64,000 nt of DNA from Exiguobacterium sp018617385 (GCF_018617385.1 NZ_JACSKA010000007.1:1-64000), one strand, 5' to 3'; shown: positions 1-9,656, numbered from the stretch's first letter. Numbers and translations are program-made. Notes: generated by a model not told the origin, from the sequence alone.

Positions 1-140
1 CATTATGTGTTGATTCTCGGAACAAGAGATTCTTGTTGATATAGCTTGTATGAGAGTAAAACTACCAGTCAGAGTTATGTCTTATTTATATATATAGAAC
101 ACAAGTACTAGAGTTAGATCAAAAATCACCTTAAATTTAT

Positions 141-1175
141 TTAAAAAGAAGCTGGTAATTCAAAAGTAGGTTTCCAGCGTATTCCGCCTGATAAAGACAC
201 ACTTAAGTTATACATCGTTTGTAAATATTTAATGCGCGTGTCAGTAGAAGCACCGGTTTGATTAAGTAAGGTTTCGCGTAGGGGGTGATGACTTTCGATG
301 AAAAATTCGTTTCTTCGATGAAGCCGCTCTAAATATTCAAGAGAAGGGATGCGTGCAAATTTTCCATTCTCTCCTCGGTTACAGCTTTGGCATGCTAATA
401 CTAAGTTCCAAACTCCATTCAAGTTTTCTTCGAATCCGGGACCTAAAGTATGAGGAATAAAGTGATCAACATCAGCTAAATTCATATCCCCTGATTGAAT
501 ACTAATATCACGGAAACAGTAAAAGCATTTTCCTTTTTGATAACCATTTAAAGCGTCCCTAGAAGAAGTAATATTGATTCGTTTATGTCGATCCGTTTCT
601 TGAATAAAGAACTGTTCCGCAACGGTATCGTGCTTCACATTTAAGAGAGAAGGCGCAATATTTAAACTCCAGGCTGTTTCAACTAATCGCCATCTTGCCT
701 CTACTTCTAGTGCAAAATTCTCAGATTGAACAGATTGTAAAACATTATACAGGTCATCGGTTAAAACGATTCCTTTAGTTTTTCCGTGTTTTTGTACCTC
801 GAAAAAGGAAACAGGGAGTGTTCCATTGCTAACATTATGAAATGCGTCCAATACATTTACGAATCCAAGTTTTTTAGTGGCATCAATTAATTGTTCATGG
901 GATACACTTCCGGCGTTATATCCTCGACAAATATCTAAAAATTTACTTGAAGAAGAGGTAGCTTGTTTATCACTTATTTTTAAGTGTTCACACACATGAT
1001 GAGCGAATGGAATAGATACATCTTCAAGAGAAATAAATGTATTCGTTTGATGTTGATCTAATTCCAATAAAGATTTTGCCATGGCAAATTTATATGAAGC
1101 CACGTTACGACCGAATAAAATGATTGAGCGGAAATAAGATTCTAAAGAGGGATGAAATTCCGTAAAAGTATTCAT
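141..1175 (-). CDS. HNH endonuclease family protein
   Basis: A 344 aa protein whose C-terminal half carries a clear HNH (beta-beta-alpha metal) nuclease domain: a CFYC zinc knuckle near residue 217, then VDHFIPH, then an ACQSCN motif followed by RGENGK. The N-terminal ~200 residues are helical and I do not recognise them. The start ATG is preceded by CAGGAG on the minus strand. It lies downstream of the hsdRMS operon on the same strand, separated by ~295 bp containing the operon terminator, so it is probably transcribed separately. HNH proteins of this layout are frequent in restriction islands, so a role in DNA cleavage during defence is likely; the target is unknown. Confidence 0.8.
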   Translation of the reverse strand: MNTFTEFHPSLESYFRSIILFGRNVASYKFAMAKSLLELDQHQTNTFISLEDVSIPFAHHVCEHLKISDKQATSSSSKFLDICRGYNAGSVSHEQLIDATKKLGFVNVLDAFHNVSNGTLPVSFFEVQKHGKTKGIVLTDDLYNVLQSVQSENFALEVEARWRLVETAWSLNIAPSLLNVKHDTVAEQFFIQETDRHKRINITSSRDALNGYQKGKCFYCFRDISIQSGDMNLADVDHFIPHTLGPGFEENLNGVWNLVLACQSCNRGENGKFARIPSLEYLERLHRRNEFFIESHHPLRETLLNQTGASTDTRIKYLQTMYNLSVSLSGGIRWKPTFELPASF

Positions 1176-1403
1176 TAGTCATGCTCCTGAATTTTATGTT
1201 ATAAGGTTTTATTTATAAGCGTAAATACATTCTCAAAGTAATTTCTTCCTTTATCAGTTGATACCTTATGGTGGCATTAGACAATTGTGTATCTAGACTG
1301 CGTCAATCTATGAGAGAAACACAAAAGTTGGAACGGTCTGTTTTCTTGTTAATCTATTTAGTAATTATACATTGATAAAAAGACGGGTTAACGGACAATA
1401 TAT

Positions 1404-1443
1404 TGAAAACGAGAGAGGCTTTTGTCAGCCTTTCTCGTTTTCA
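1404..1443 (-). terminator. Rho-independent terminator after hsdS
   Basis: An inverted repeat GAAAACGAGA...TCTCGTTTTC with an inner AGGCT/AGCCT stem lies 27 bases beyond the hsdS stop codon. Transcripts on the minus strand would form the hairpin and end in a U-containing tract. It fits as the end of the hsdRMS operon. Confidence 0.7.
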
Positions 1444-1469
1444 TGTAAAAATAAATTGAATTTGTTTAT

Positions 1470-2933
1470 TTAACGTTCGTTTAAAAGACTGAGGTTTCTA
1501 ACCGGTTTGATCATCTCTTCAATCTTTTCTACAATTTTTATTTGTTCATTTGCTGGCGGTAACGGAATTAAAGCATTAGCAATTTGTGTCGTTCCGAGTC
1601 TTGGCATTTTGACGCCGTATGAAAGGCTATGTGCATAATTTAAAAAATAGGGAGACATTAATACATACTGAATATATTTTGGATAAACGCCTTTAATGAG
1701 CGTGATCGGGAAAATCTCAGTAGTACAATATCCCTCATGAGGAGCTATTGTAACCTTGTTCAAATAAGGCCGAAGCTTACCATACAATACATCATTTTGA
1801 TTAAATTTGTATTTGTTACTTTTAATCATTTTTTCACTTGCTTTTTTTTGTTCTAAAATTCGTCCTGTATTTTTTTCAAGCTCTTCAAGGTCAAGAACCC
1901 AATCGTCTGATTTGATTTTTTCAGGACTAGCCTGATTAAAATTTCCAAAAGTACTAATATTTTTCAATCTCACCCATTCCCATGTATCAGGAATATCAAA
2001 AGGGATTTCTTCTTCAGTTATAGGAGGCAGCGTTTTTTCTTTCTTAATGACTTTTTCTTTAACCATTTGTTCCTTCTTTTCTGAAATTCGTTTCAACAAT
2101 GTTGAAGCGGATTCATCTGAATTATCTTGATTAACTAATTTACCTTGCATTGCGTATTGAAGAATCGATTTCTCTAACTGAAACGGAAAGTTCAGTTGAA
2201 GGGTATTAAGTTTTTTTATTTTCTGATCTATTTTAGATAAATGTACGTTTATTTCATTTAAGTAATCAACAATAATTTGTTGATCTTCGAAAGGAGGAAG
2301 AGGCACTGGTAAATTCCGCAGAACTTTAAGAGAAACAAAAGATTGAACAGCTCCACTAGAATTTTTTCTTAGCATATCCGAAATAAAATCCAAATAGAAA
2401 AATATATACTCCATATTAATATTAGTTTCAGGGATCTTTTTAAATAGCCCAACATTTTTAATACTAAATTCTCTATCTTCTTTTACAATCACTGGATTAC
2501 CAATAGTGCCTATCATCGCAAATAAAATATCATCTTTATCTACTTTAGAGCGTTTTTGTATAGCGAAATGGTCTTCATTACTAATTAACTTTACATTTGA
2601 AAAATCTAGTGTGTTATTTTTTAAGTTTTTACTCGTTATAAGTGGAAAACCTTCGTCAGATACATATTTCGGAGTATCATGAGTCCCATCTCTAACATCT
2701 AGTATGTGACCTGCTCTGGTCCAAGCCCAGTTTGAAGGGATATCCCATAAATTATTCTCAACATCTATATCAAGTACTTTATAGTTACCTATTTTTTTAG
2801 ATTGTATTAATTGGTTCCTTACCTGCTTAATCTCGGACAATAGAATATCAGCATTATAGCTGTTAATGCTTTTATAAAATTCGCCTTTGAAAGCAGAAAA
2901 ATAAACGCTTTTTTTAAGTTGTTGGTTTTCCAT
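1470..2933 (-). CDS. hsdS: Type I restriction-modification specificity subunit HsdS
   Basis: A 487 aa DNA-recognition subunit of a type I restriction enzyme. Two target-recognition domains each begin with the family signature: DIPSNWAWTRAGHI near residue 65 and DIPDTWEWVRLKNI near residue 315. Each is followed by a conserved coiled-coil spacer (PLPPFEDQQIIV and PLPPANEQIKIV) that sets the distance between half-sites. The ATG at 2933 is preferred over an upstream in-frame GTG because the GTG sits inside the AGGTGAG ribosome site. The start overlaps the end of hsdM by 20 bases, indicating translational coupling. Both domains appear intact, so the enzyme should recognise a bipartite sequence. 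Confidence 0.93.
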   Translation of the reverse strand: MENQQLKKSVYFSAFKGEFYKSINSYNADILLSEIKQVRNQLIQSKKIGNYKVLDIDVENNLWDIPSNWAWTRAGHILDVRDGTHDTPKYVSDEGFPLITSKNLKNNTLDFSNVKLISNEDHFAIQKRSKVDKDDILFAMIGTIGNPVIVKEDREFSIKNVGLFKKIPETNINMEYIFFYLDFISDMLRKNSSGAVQSFVSLKVLRNLPVPLPPFEDQQIIVDYLNEINVHLSKIDQKIKKLNTLQLNFPFQLEKSILQYAMQGKLVNQDNSDESASTLLKRISEKKEQMVKEKVIKKEKTLPPITEEEIPFDIPDTWEWVRLKNISTFGNFNQASPEKIKSDDWVLDLEELEKNTGRILEQKKASEKMIKSNKYKFNQNDVLYGKLRPYLNKVTIAPHEGYCTTEIFPITLIKGVYPKYIQYVLMSPYFLNYAHSLSYGVKMPRLGTTQIANALIPLPPANEQIKIVEKIEEMIKPVRNLSLLNER

Positions 2934-4398
2934 TGTTCTCACCTAACATAATTTGAATTTCACCTAAAATAGTGTCGATCTCATAATTTAAACGCGAACG
3001 CTCTGCCACATAATTTTCTATTAGTTCTTGAGGCTCTAAAATAACTTCTTCGTCTTGAGGGAACTTACATAAATCAAGATTATAGTTCCGGTTGATAATT
3101 TCTTCCGCTGTAAACTTACGTGCTTTTTCGTTCTTTCCATCGATAATTTGTAAGCGATTATTCCACCACTCCAATGCAGGTTCAAAATGTTCTAATGTAA
3201 TTGGACGTGTTTTAGAGAAGTTCTTATAGCCTTCTGGCATGTCTAATCGGTAAATCCAAACATCTTCGGTCGGTTTTGTTTTATCAAAGAACAACATATT
3301 TGTATGGATTGATGTATAAGGTGCGAATACGCTATGAGGTAGACGTATAATCGTATGCAAATTGAATTCTTTGATCAGTTTTTCTTTAATCGCGAGTTTC
3401 GATCCATCTTCACCAAACAAAAAACCATCAGGTAAGATGACGCCAGCACGACCATCCTTTTTCAATCGGTACATAATAACGGACATAAACAAATCAGCTG
3501 TTTCGCTACTGCGCAATTCGAGTGGGAAATTCATTTTAATCCCATCAATCTCCGATCCGCCGTAAGGAGGATTCATTAGAATCACTTCGAATTTTTCACG
3601 TTCTGAATAATCGCGTACATTTTTTTCTAATGAATTCCCGTGAACAATCATTGGATTATCAATGTCATGGAGTAGCAAGTTTGTAATTGCGAGCAAGTAT
3701 GGGAATGCCTTCTTTTCAATCCCGAAAACCGAAGCGTTATAAAGTTTTTGTTCTTCCGTTGTCGTGACTTGTTGAATCAAGTGGTTCAACGATGATGTTA
3801 AGAACCCACCGGTCCCACAGGCGAAGTCAGCGACACGTTCTCCGAGTTGAGGATTAGTGACTTGTACCATAAAGTCAGTCGTCGCACGGGGAGAGTAGAA
3901 CTCTCCCGATGCGCGCTGTGCTTGAAGATCCTTTAAAATTTGTTCATAAATTTCGTTAAAGGCATGACGTTCTTTGTAGTCAGTAAAGTCAATTTCATCA
4001 ATAACGTTTACGACCTGGCGTAAGAGCACACCATTTTTCATGTAGTTGTTCGCATCTTCAAAAGCAAATTTGACGATGGATTTACTTACCGGTGTCAATT
4101 CGTCTACCGGAAGCGTTTTAAGAGTAGGGAAAAGAGTACCGTTCACGAAATTGAGAAGTGCTTCTCCTGTCAAGGATTTTCCGTCTTTCTTATCGACGGC
4201 CCAATTTTCCCAACGGCATTCTTCTGGAATGATGGATGTGTAGTTGTCGTCATGCAACTCCCATTGTTCTTCTTTAGCTGCATAGACTTTAAGGAACAAA
4301 ATCCAAACGATTTGTTCGAGGCGCTGCGCGTCACCAGAAATTCCGGCGTCGTTACGCATGATGTTTTGCATATTTTTTACAAACGATGTGATTGACAT
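2914..4398 (-). CDS. hsdM: Type I restriction-modification DNA methyltransferase HsdM
   Basis: A 494 aa adenine-N6 methyltransferase subunit. The SAM-binding motif I (DFACGTGGF, around residues 191-199) and catalytic motif IV (NPPYGG, from N276) are intact. The N-terminal helical HsdM domain is present (residues ~1-160), with the expected ASGEFYSPR segment before motif I. It has an AGGAGTTG ribosome site, starts 12 bases after the end of hsdR and overlaps hsdS. With HsdS it forms the methyltransferase that protects host and plasmid DNA; with HsdR it forms the restriction complex. Confidence 0.95.
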   Translation of the reverse strand: MSITSFVKNMQNIMRNDAGISGDAQRLEQIVWILFLKVYAAKEEQWELHDDNYTSIIPEECRWENWAVDKKDGKSLTGEALLNFVNGTLFPTLKTLPVDELTPVSKSIVKFAFEDANNYMKNGVLLRQVVNVIDEIDFTDYKERHAFNEIYEQILKDLQAQRASGEFYSPRATTDFMVQVTNPQLGERVADFACGTGGFLTSSLNHLIQQVTTTEEQKLYNASVFGIEKKAFPYLLAITNLLLHDIDNPMIVHGNSLEKNVRDYSEREKFEVILMNPPYGGSEIDGIKMNFPLELRSSETADLFMSVIMYRLKKDGRAGVILPDGFLFGEDGSKLAIKEKLIKEFNLHTIIRLPHSVFAPYTSIHTNMLFFDKTKPTEDVWIYRLDMPEGYKNFSKTRPITLEHFEPALEWWNNRLQIIDGKNEKARKFTAEEIINRNYNLDLCKFPQDEEVILEPQELIENYVAERSRLNYEIDTILGEIQIMLGENNGKPTT

Positions 4399-4410
4399 GA
4401 ATTACAACTC

Positions 4411-6768
4411 CTAGGAAATATAAATTTCATCTTTTAATTGTTTTAATGCGTTTAAATACTCTTTCTTTCCACCAAAGGCCTTAACAATTTTGAGTGAACT
4501 GCCGAAACGCTGAAACTCTGGGAGTTCTAGAACGGTAGTGCCGTCAATTTCTTTGACGCCTTCATTTTGGTACTTATCGAGCAATAATTCGAGGACATCA
4601 CGAGCCACATCTTGATACTGATAGATATAACCACGTTTTTTCACGTTGTTTGCTCGCTCAGCCTTTGTCAGTGGCTTTTGATCGTACGCTAAGTGACAAA
4701 TCAAATCAAACTCATCGAGGTCCTTTAAGTGTGGTTCCTCGTCGAATAAAGCCTCCAATAAAACACCGTGCTTCTTCAATTCATCAAGTAGTGATTGTTT
4801 TTGTTCGGCACTTTTCCATTTTCGTAAAAACTCTTCTAACGTAGCATATTCACTACGAATATTGCGCTTCGTATAATCAATCAAATTTTCAGTGATGAGT
4901 TTTCCGCCAACATCATAATAATAAACACGTTCATTAGCAATTCGTACATCGACATCGTTGACTCGATATTTTTTGGGTGCTGCGTAATAGTCATCTTCAT
5001 CACTGTTTCCGCCTGGAAGTCCAGTAGGAGAAGGAGTGTTCGTATTCGACGTTCCCCCAGGCTCATTTGTTTCATCTGGTAGCTCACCATCTTCAGGCAC
5101 TTCGTAAATGACTTCAGGGTCTCCATCAAACTCTGGATCAGCAAATAGTCGACTGACATTACGGAAGTCCATGATAGTAAAATATTCTTTTCCAAATTCG
5201 GGGTCAAGACGGGTTCCTCGACCAATAATTTGCTTGAATTCAGTCATCGAGTTGATATTTGAATCGAGTACGATGAGACGACACGTCTTAGCATCGACGC
5301 CTGTAGTTAACAATTTCGATGTGGTAACAATTGTTGGATATTGACTTGAACGATCGATAAAGTTGTCGAGCTGCGCCTTTCCTTCAGGTGTATCGCCCGT
5401 GATGCGCATGATGTACTTTGAGTTCTCTCGCACTAAGTCAGCGTTAAGGTTGACTAATGCGCTGCGCATACGTTCTGCATGGTCGATGTTTGCACAAAAC
5501 ACAATCGTCTTCATATAACGATCATGCTTTTTTAAGAATTCTGTGATTCGTTTGGCGACTTCTTCGGTGCGCCCATCAATAATCATGTTTCGATCAAAAT
5601 CGGAAATGTTATACTCTCGATCTTCAATCTCATTTCCGAACATATCGACTTTCCCTTTTTCAGGGCGGTAACCTTCTAAATCACGATCTAACCCGACTCG
5701 AACGACTTTATATGGTGCGAGGAATCCGTCATCAATTCCTTGCTTTAAACTGTACGTATAGATCGGTTCACCGAAATACGTAATGTTTGAAGTGTCTTTT
5801 GTCTCTTTTGGTGTAGCAGTCAAACCAATATGTGTCGTATCGGGCCCGCTGAAGTATTCTAACACTTTACGCCAACGACTTTCTTCTTTAGCTGATCCAC
5901 GATGAGCCTCATCGATGATGACTAAATCGAAAAAGTCAGGCTCGAATTGTCGGAAAGGCTCAGTACCATCTTCACCAGCTAACTGTTGATAGAGCGCTGT
6001 ATAGACTTCATAAGCGCTATCGAGAACTCGATTTTCTACTTTTGTCATGACCTTTTCAAACGGTTTGAAGTCGTTGATCATGGTTTGATCAACTAAAATA
6101 TTACGATCGGCTAAGAAGAGAATCCGCTTCTTAATCCCAGCTTTCCAGAGACGATAGATAATTTGGAAGGCAGTATAGGTTTTCCCCGTTCCTGTTGCCA
6201 TAACGAGCATGATACGGTTTTGGCCTTGGGCGATTGCATCAAGTGTGCGGTTGATTGCGACACGTTGATAGTACCGCGGTGTTTTATCACCGAGTTGGTA
6301 GTAATAGGGTTCATCAATCAACTGTTGTTGCTCGGTACTTAAACCGGCATCTTGTTGATAGCGAGACCACAGTTCATCGTGAGAAGGGAATTCTGACAAC
6401 GAGATCGTCCGCTCTTCACCTGTTAAGCGATTGTGTTCAACGAATGCGTCCCCGTTCGAACTGTAAGCATAAGGGATATCCAAGATTTCCGCGTAATCGA
6501 TAGCTTGTTGCATTCCTCCGCCTACTGGATGATTGTTATCTTTGGCTTCGATGATCGCCAAGGGATAGTTGCTTTTGTGCATCAACAAATAGTCTGCACG
6601 TTTGCCTTCAGCTCTAGAAGTCAAATTCCCACGAACAATTACACGTCCATCAGTAAAGTAATGCTCAAAATAGATTTGAGACTGCATGTCCCAACCAGAA
6701 CTTAAAATGGCGGGAGTAATGAATTTATTTTTGATGTCTTCTTCGGTCATAGCGTGCTTCGGTTTCAT
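4411..6768 (-). CDS. hsdR: Type I restriction enzyme endonuclease/translocase subunit HsdR
   Basis: A 785 aa restriction and translocation subunit. An N-terminal nuclease region contains YLLMHKSNYPLAIIEAK (residues ~60-76, the D/E-x-K type motif), followed by an SF2 helicase core with Walker A ATGTGKT (K196) and the DEAH box at residues 286-289, then ATP-sensing motifs GLTATP and IGRGTRLDPEFGKEYF. The length and C-terminal region fit the EcoEI/EcoAI (type IB-like) group. AAGGAGGAG precedes the start. It is the first gene of hsdR-hsdM-hsdS. No frameshift or loss of a key motif is visible, so restriction is expected to be active. Confidence 0.94.
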   Translation of the reverse strand: MKPKHAMTEEDIKNKFITPAILSSGWDMQSQIYFEHYFTDGRVIVRGNLTSRAEGKRADYLLMHKSNYPLAIIEAKDNNHPVGGGMQQAIDYAEILDIPYAYSSNGDAFVEHNRLTGEERTISLSEFPSHDELWSRYQQDAGLSTEQQQLIDEPYYYQLGDKTPRYYQRVAINRTLDAIAQGQNRIMLVMATGTGKTYTAFQIIYRLWKAGIKKRILFLADRNILVDQTMINDFKPFEKVMTKVENRVLDSAYEVYTALYQQLAGEDGTEPFRQFEPDFFDLVIIDEAHRGSAKEESRWRKVLEYFSGPDTTHIGLTATPKETKDTSNITYFGEPIYTYSLKQGIDDGFLAPYKVVRVGLDRDLEGYRPEKGKVDMFGNEIEDREYNISDFDRNMIIDGRTEEVAKRITEFLKKHDRYMKTIVFCANIDHAERMRSALVNLNADLVRENSKYIMRITGDTPEGKAQLDNFIDRSSQYPTIVTTSKLLTTGVDAKTCRLIVLDSNINSMTEFKQIIGRGTRLDPEFGKEYFTIMDFRNVSRLFADPEFDGDPEVIYEVPEDGELPDETNEPGGTSNTNTPSPTGLPGGNSDEDDYYAAPKKYRVNDVDVRIANERVYYYDVGGKLITENLIDYTKRNIRSEYATLEEFLRKWKSAEQKQSLLDELKKHGVLLEALFDEEPHLKDLDEFDLICHLAYDQKPLTKAERANNVKKRGYIYQYQDVARDVLELLLDKYQNEGVKEIDGTTVLELPEFQRFGSSLKIVKAFGGKKEYLNALKQLKDEIYIS

Positions 6769-7037
6769 AGACGCTCCTCCTTAGGGCTGTCGAATTCTTC
6801 TATAGATATTTTACAGCAATTGGGGGTTAGAACCTCAACAAATATTTTTATAGATGGCCTTTTAAATTGTTTTCATCTATAAACAGCGTCTTCCGATCGG
6901 TTTTTTCGTTGCTTGCGTGTCTAAGGCACGGTCAATAAGCGGAAAATCAATCTTTAGAGGCAAATATGGGTTCAGGATAACACCCGCTTCGAAACCTGTG
7001 TTCAGATTACATAAAACGATTACACTTTCAGAGGTTG

Positions 7038-8411
7038 TTACGTACGCTTAGGAGAAATGTTGTAGAACTCTTTTAACTGGGTCAACGTCACCTCAATTCC
7101 AACTTGTTCGAGACGTTCTTTTACTTTCGCGAATAAACTCTCAATCATTGGTAAACGGACCTCGTCTTCACCGTAATGAATTTTACGATGACAATTTGGA
7201 CATAAGCACACGATGTTCGCAGCCCGATCTAGATCCACTTCAGGAAACTTAGGGTGATTGGAGATTCCAACAAAATGATGAGCCTCAGCGTATTTCTGTC
7301 CGCTGCTCTTCGAAAGAAACGTCTCATGATTCTCGTCCAATTCACAGGTGTAATTTGCGCGAGCTAAAGCTAAAGCTGCTTCTTTTGCACTGCGAGGGTA
7401 ACGCGTTTTTCCTAAATTATCTGTAACCACTGTTTTAGGGGGCCGTGGTTCTTCTTTCGGCTCATCAGAAAAATCTACTTTTAACTCATTGGCTAGTTTT
7501 TGAAAACTCTCTTCGTCAGTTTCTAGAAATTCTAAATCATCTTCTAAAAGAAGATAGTCGTTAAGTTCTTCTGCATTCCTTCCATTCAGAAGTACAACAA
7601 TTTTATTGTATGTTTCTAGCAGACTTCTGAAATCATTTATCATTTCAAATTCATCGGGAAGCGAACTAGCATCATAGTATTTTCCGCAGATGTGTCCCGC
7701 CTCATATCCAAACGCTAAACTCGCCTCCGAACGAAGATCGATGGTTGTTAACTGAAATTGGCTAGGGATTTCGATTCTCGAACGAATAATCTCCGCGGTC
7801 TTTTGAATTTTTTGCCGGCCTTCCTTATCTTTGTATTTATTTCGGAAGTACGTATACCCCTGGTTTAAGCTCAAATAGAATCCAGACATATCTTCTCTAA
7901 ATAAATAGACCATATAGTATCCATACTGTGCACTTAACGTCACGTTACGGTCGAAAAAACCTACCCATGGAACTTTAGCCCAAAGTCCTTTCCCTGGAGA
8001 ACCAATCACTTTATAACGACTACTATCAATATCTAGAGCGTTATTTAATATTTTGACCACATCATTGCGCACAAATTCAGCGAAAGAGTTATCTTTAAGA
8101 GGTTTTTCTTTTTCAGTGGAGTAATTATCAAGAATTCGTTTGAATGCCGTTACGCAAGATGAAGGTTCATTTACGTTTTTAGTTGCTTGTGGAATTGAAA
8201 GGTTAGGATTTACAAAGTATTCGGCGGAAACTGAAAAATGATTGGATAACTTCGTTAATGTTTCTAGATCAAGTCGCTGTGTCCCGTTTTCGATCTTATT
8301 CAGCATGACATGGCGTACCCCGATAGCTTGAGCTAAATCTCGTAGATTAATGCTGTAGTATTCACGTAGTTTTTGTACCTTCATTCCTACTTCATTTGTT
8401 TCACTATCCAT
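7038..8411 (-). CDS. XRE HTH - MrcB-like - HNH fusion, candidate modification-dependent nuclease
   Basis: A 457 aa three-part protein. Residues ~1-70 form an XRE-type helix-turn-helix (VGMKVQKLREYYSINLRDLA...IENGTQRLDLETL). Residues ~95-290 resemble the MrcB N-terminal/DUF3578 domain (GSPGKGLWAKVPWVGFFD, then GYYMVYLF and LSLNQGYTYF), which in McrBC-like enzymes reads modified DNA. Residues ~350-430 are an HNH nuclease (YTCELD, EAHHFVGI, CLCPNCHRKIHYG). The start has a GAGGAGG ribosome site. It is divergent from the radC-like gene and upstream of hsdRMS. A nuclease carrying its own DNA-binding HTH could autoregulate; three GTTTGT repeats lie just upstream. Role in type IV-like restriction is inferred. 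Confidence 0.8.
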   Translation of the reverse strand: MDSETNEVGMKVQKLREYYSINLRDLAQAIGVRHVMLNKIENGTQRLDLETLTKLSNHFSVSAEYFVNPNLSIPQATKNVNEPSSCVTAFKRILDNYSTEKEKPLKDNSFAEFVRNDVVKILNNALDIDSSRYKVIGSPGKGLWAKVPWVGFFDRNVTLSAQYGYYMVYLFREDMSGFYLSLNQGYTYFRNKYKDKEGRQKIQKTAEIIRSRIEIPSQFQLTTIDLRSEASLAFGYEAGHICGKYYDASSLPDEFEMINDFRSLLETYNKIVVLLNGRNAEELNDYLLLEDDLEFLETDEESFQKLANELKVDFSDEPKEEPRPPKTVVTDNLGKTRYPRSAKEAALALARANYTCELDENHETFLSKSSGQKYAEAHHFVGISNHPKFPEVDLDRAANIVCLCPNCHRKIHYGEDEVRLPMIESLFAKVKERLEQVGIEVTLTQLKEFYNISPKRT

Positions 8412-8442
8412 AATATAACCTCCTCAAATGTGATTTATAAAC

Positions 8443-8495
8443 GTTTGTTTCGATTTTATTTAACTGTTTGTTAATAATATATCAAATTGTTTGTA
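8443..8495. promoter_or_regulatory. Three GTTTGT direct repeats at exact 23 bp spacing (candidate operator)
   Basis: GTTTGT(T/A) occurs at 8443, 8466 and 8489, all in the same orientation and exactly 23 bp apart, within the 5' region of the XRE-MrcB-HNH gene. Regular phasing next to an HTH-bearing gene suggests an operator array bound by its product. The promoter itself is not clear. Confidence 0.45.
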
Positions 8496-8561
8496 TCTTG
8501 AAAAGCGTTTTTTGAACATACCTATTCGATTTAAGTTGACGTATTTTTAATTCTCGAAGCT

Positions 8562-8790
8562 TGCGTCCTGTTTCCGTACTCTAGCTCGCTGGTCGTCGGT
8601 GCAAGGGACGTCAAAAAAATGACGCGCCCTCCGGCCCGTCTTCCTTCACTTTTGGCTCAAAGCAAGGCTTTTCACTTGTTGGCTACGGAAGCCTGGCCCT
8701 GCGTTTGCTCTACGCATTTTTTGAGGCTCTCCCTGTGGTCGCCCTTGCACCGTCTCCCGACGCTCGCTGCGAATCCGTCAACAGGACGCA
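8562..8790. ncRNA. Nested inverted-repeat element, candidate structured RNA or leader
   Basis: This GC-rich ~230 bp stretch without a credible gene is closed by perfect 11 bp arms TGCGTCCTGTT (8562-8572) and its complement (8780-8790). A second perfect 10 bp stem, GGTGCAAGGG (8598-8607) with CCCTTGCACC (8742-8751), nests inside it, and a local GACGTCA/TGACG hairpin lies near 8607-8624. Nested long-range pairing suggests a folded RNA or a structured leader of the following radC-like gene; a small mobile element is an alternative. Strand cannot be decided. Confidence 0.4.
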
Positions 8791-8839
8791 CAACGGTGTT
8801 CGTTCTGAGGACAGCTTATCCGAAAGGGGACAAATTAGC

Positions 8840-9295
8840 ATGGAACTATCGACAATCATTGAGGTCATCCGTATCAAACAAGAGGTTCGTGAGGAAATGG
8901 TTGCACTCGAGCAGACGGTTATCCGTTCACCAGAAGATGCTAGTCAAATCGGGGCATCCTTCATCGGGGATGATGACCGTGAAGTGTTCCTTGTCATTAT
9001 GCTCAACACGAAAAATCGGGTCATCGGTGTTCATCGTGCACACGTCGGAAGTATCAATTCAAGTGTCGTTCATCCACGGGAAATTTTTAAATGTGCCATT
9101 CTCAATAACGCGGCGTGTATCGTTGCCTGTCATCAACATCCAAGCGGGGACCCGAGCCCGAGCCGGGAGGATGTCGTGGTTACCGAACGATTGTATGAAG
9201 CGGGAGACCTCATCGGCATCCCGGTGCTCGACCATCTCATTCTCGGTGCGGGTGAGTCGTATGTCAGTATGAAACAGCGCGGCTACATGGGTTGA
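8840..9295 (+). CDS. RadC-like JAB (MPN+) domain protein
   Basis: A 151 aa protein consisting essentially of the JAB/MPN+ domain of the RadC family: VFLVIMLNTKNRVIG, then the metal-binding HQHPSGDPSPSREDV motif and LDHLILG. Chromosomal RadC is longer and has a helix-hairpin-helix domain, which is missing here; such short forms are typical of plasmids and integrative elements. ATG 8840 is chosen because GAAAGGGGA sits 10 bases upstream; the same frame extends upstream to 8705 but through the structured element and without a ribosome site. The biochemical role of plasmid RadC proteins is not settled. Confidence 0.88.
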   Translation: MELSTIIEVIRIKQEVREEMVALEQTVIRSPEDASQIGASFIGDDDREVFLVIMLNTKNRVIGVHRAHVGSINSSVVHPREIFKCAILNNAACIVACHQHPSGDPSPSREDVVVTERLYEAGDLIGIPVLDHLILGAGESYVSMKQRGYMG

Positions 9296-9537
9296 ATGGA
9301 ATGGAGCGGAGCCGGGGGACCGGTCCTGGTCCGTCCGGTAAGGGCAAGGAGGAAAAACATGCGTTTTTCTTTTACAAGATTGGCGACTCGCGTTGCTCTC
9401 GCCTGGATCCATAGAGCGGGATCCGGGAAAAGGTTCGTGTGTGAAGATTGGACGTTGTTTTGGTCTGTCTCATAAGAAGATTGTTTGATGAAAAGGTAGA
9501 AGTGAAAACACGTTTTGTTTATTGAAAATGACCATGT

Positions 9538-9567
9538 TTTTAAACAAGCCCTAGGGCTTGTTTAAAA
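9538..9567. repeat. 30 bp perfect palindrome
   Basis: Arms of 15 bases, TTTTAAACAAGCCCT, are followed directly by their exact reverse complement, with the centre between 9552 and 9553. It lies ~75 bp upstream of the ribosome site of the 68 aa gene. It could be a protein-binding site or, as RNA, a hairpin without a loop; a related hairpin sits at the same place in copy 2. Confidence 0.85.
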
Positions 9568-9656
9568 CAACACCAGGACTTACGTGAAATTAGGGGAGAT
9601 TTTGCCTGCTTGGATGCGAGGTATCATGAGGCTATCAACAGGAGAGGATGATTCAG

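Noticed and set aside
4881..5225. 114-codon minus-strand frame within hsdR
   Set aside because: It is an alternative frame of hsdR; the hsdR motifs continue uninterrupted across it.
8619..9272. 217-codon frame overlapping the radC-like gene
   Set aside because: It is in a different frame from the RadC motifs and crosses the nested inverted-repeat element.
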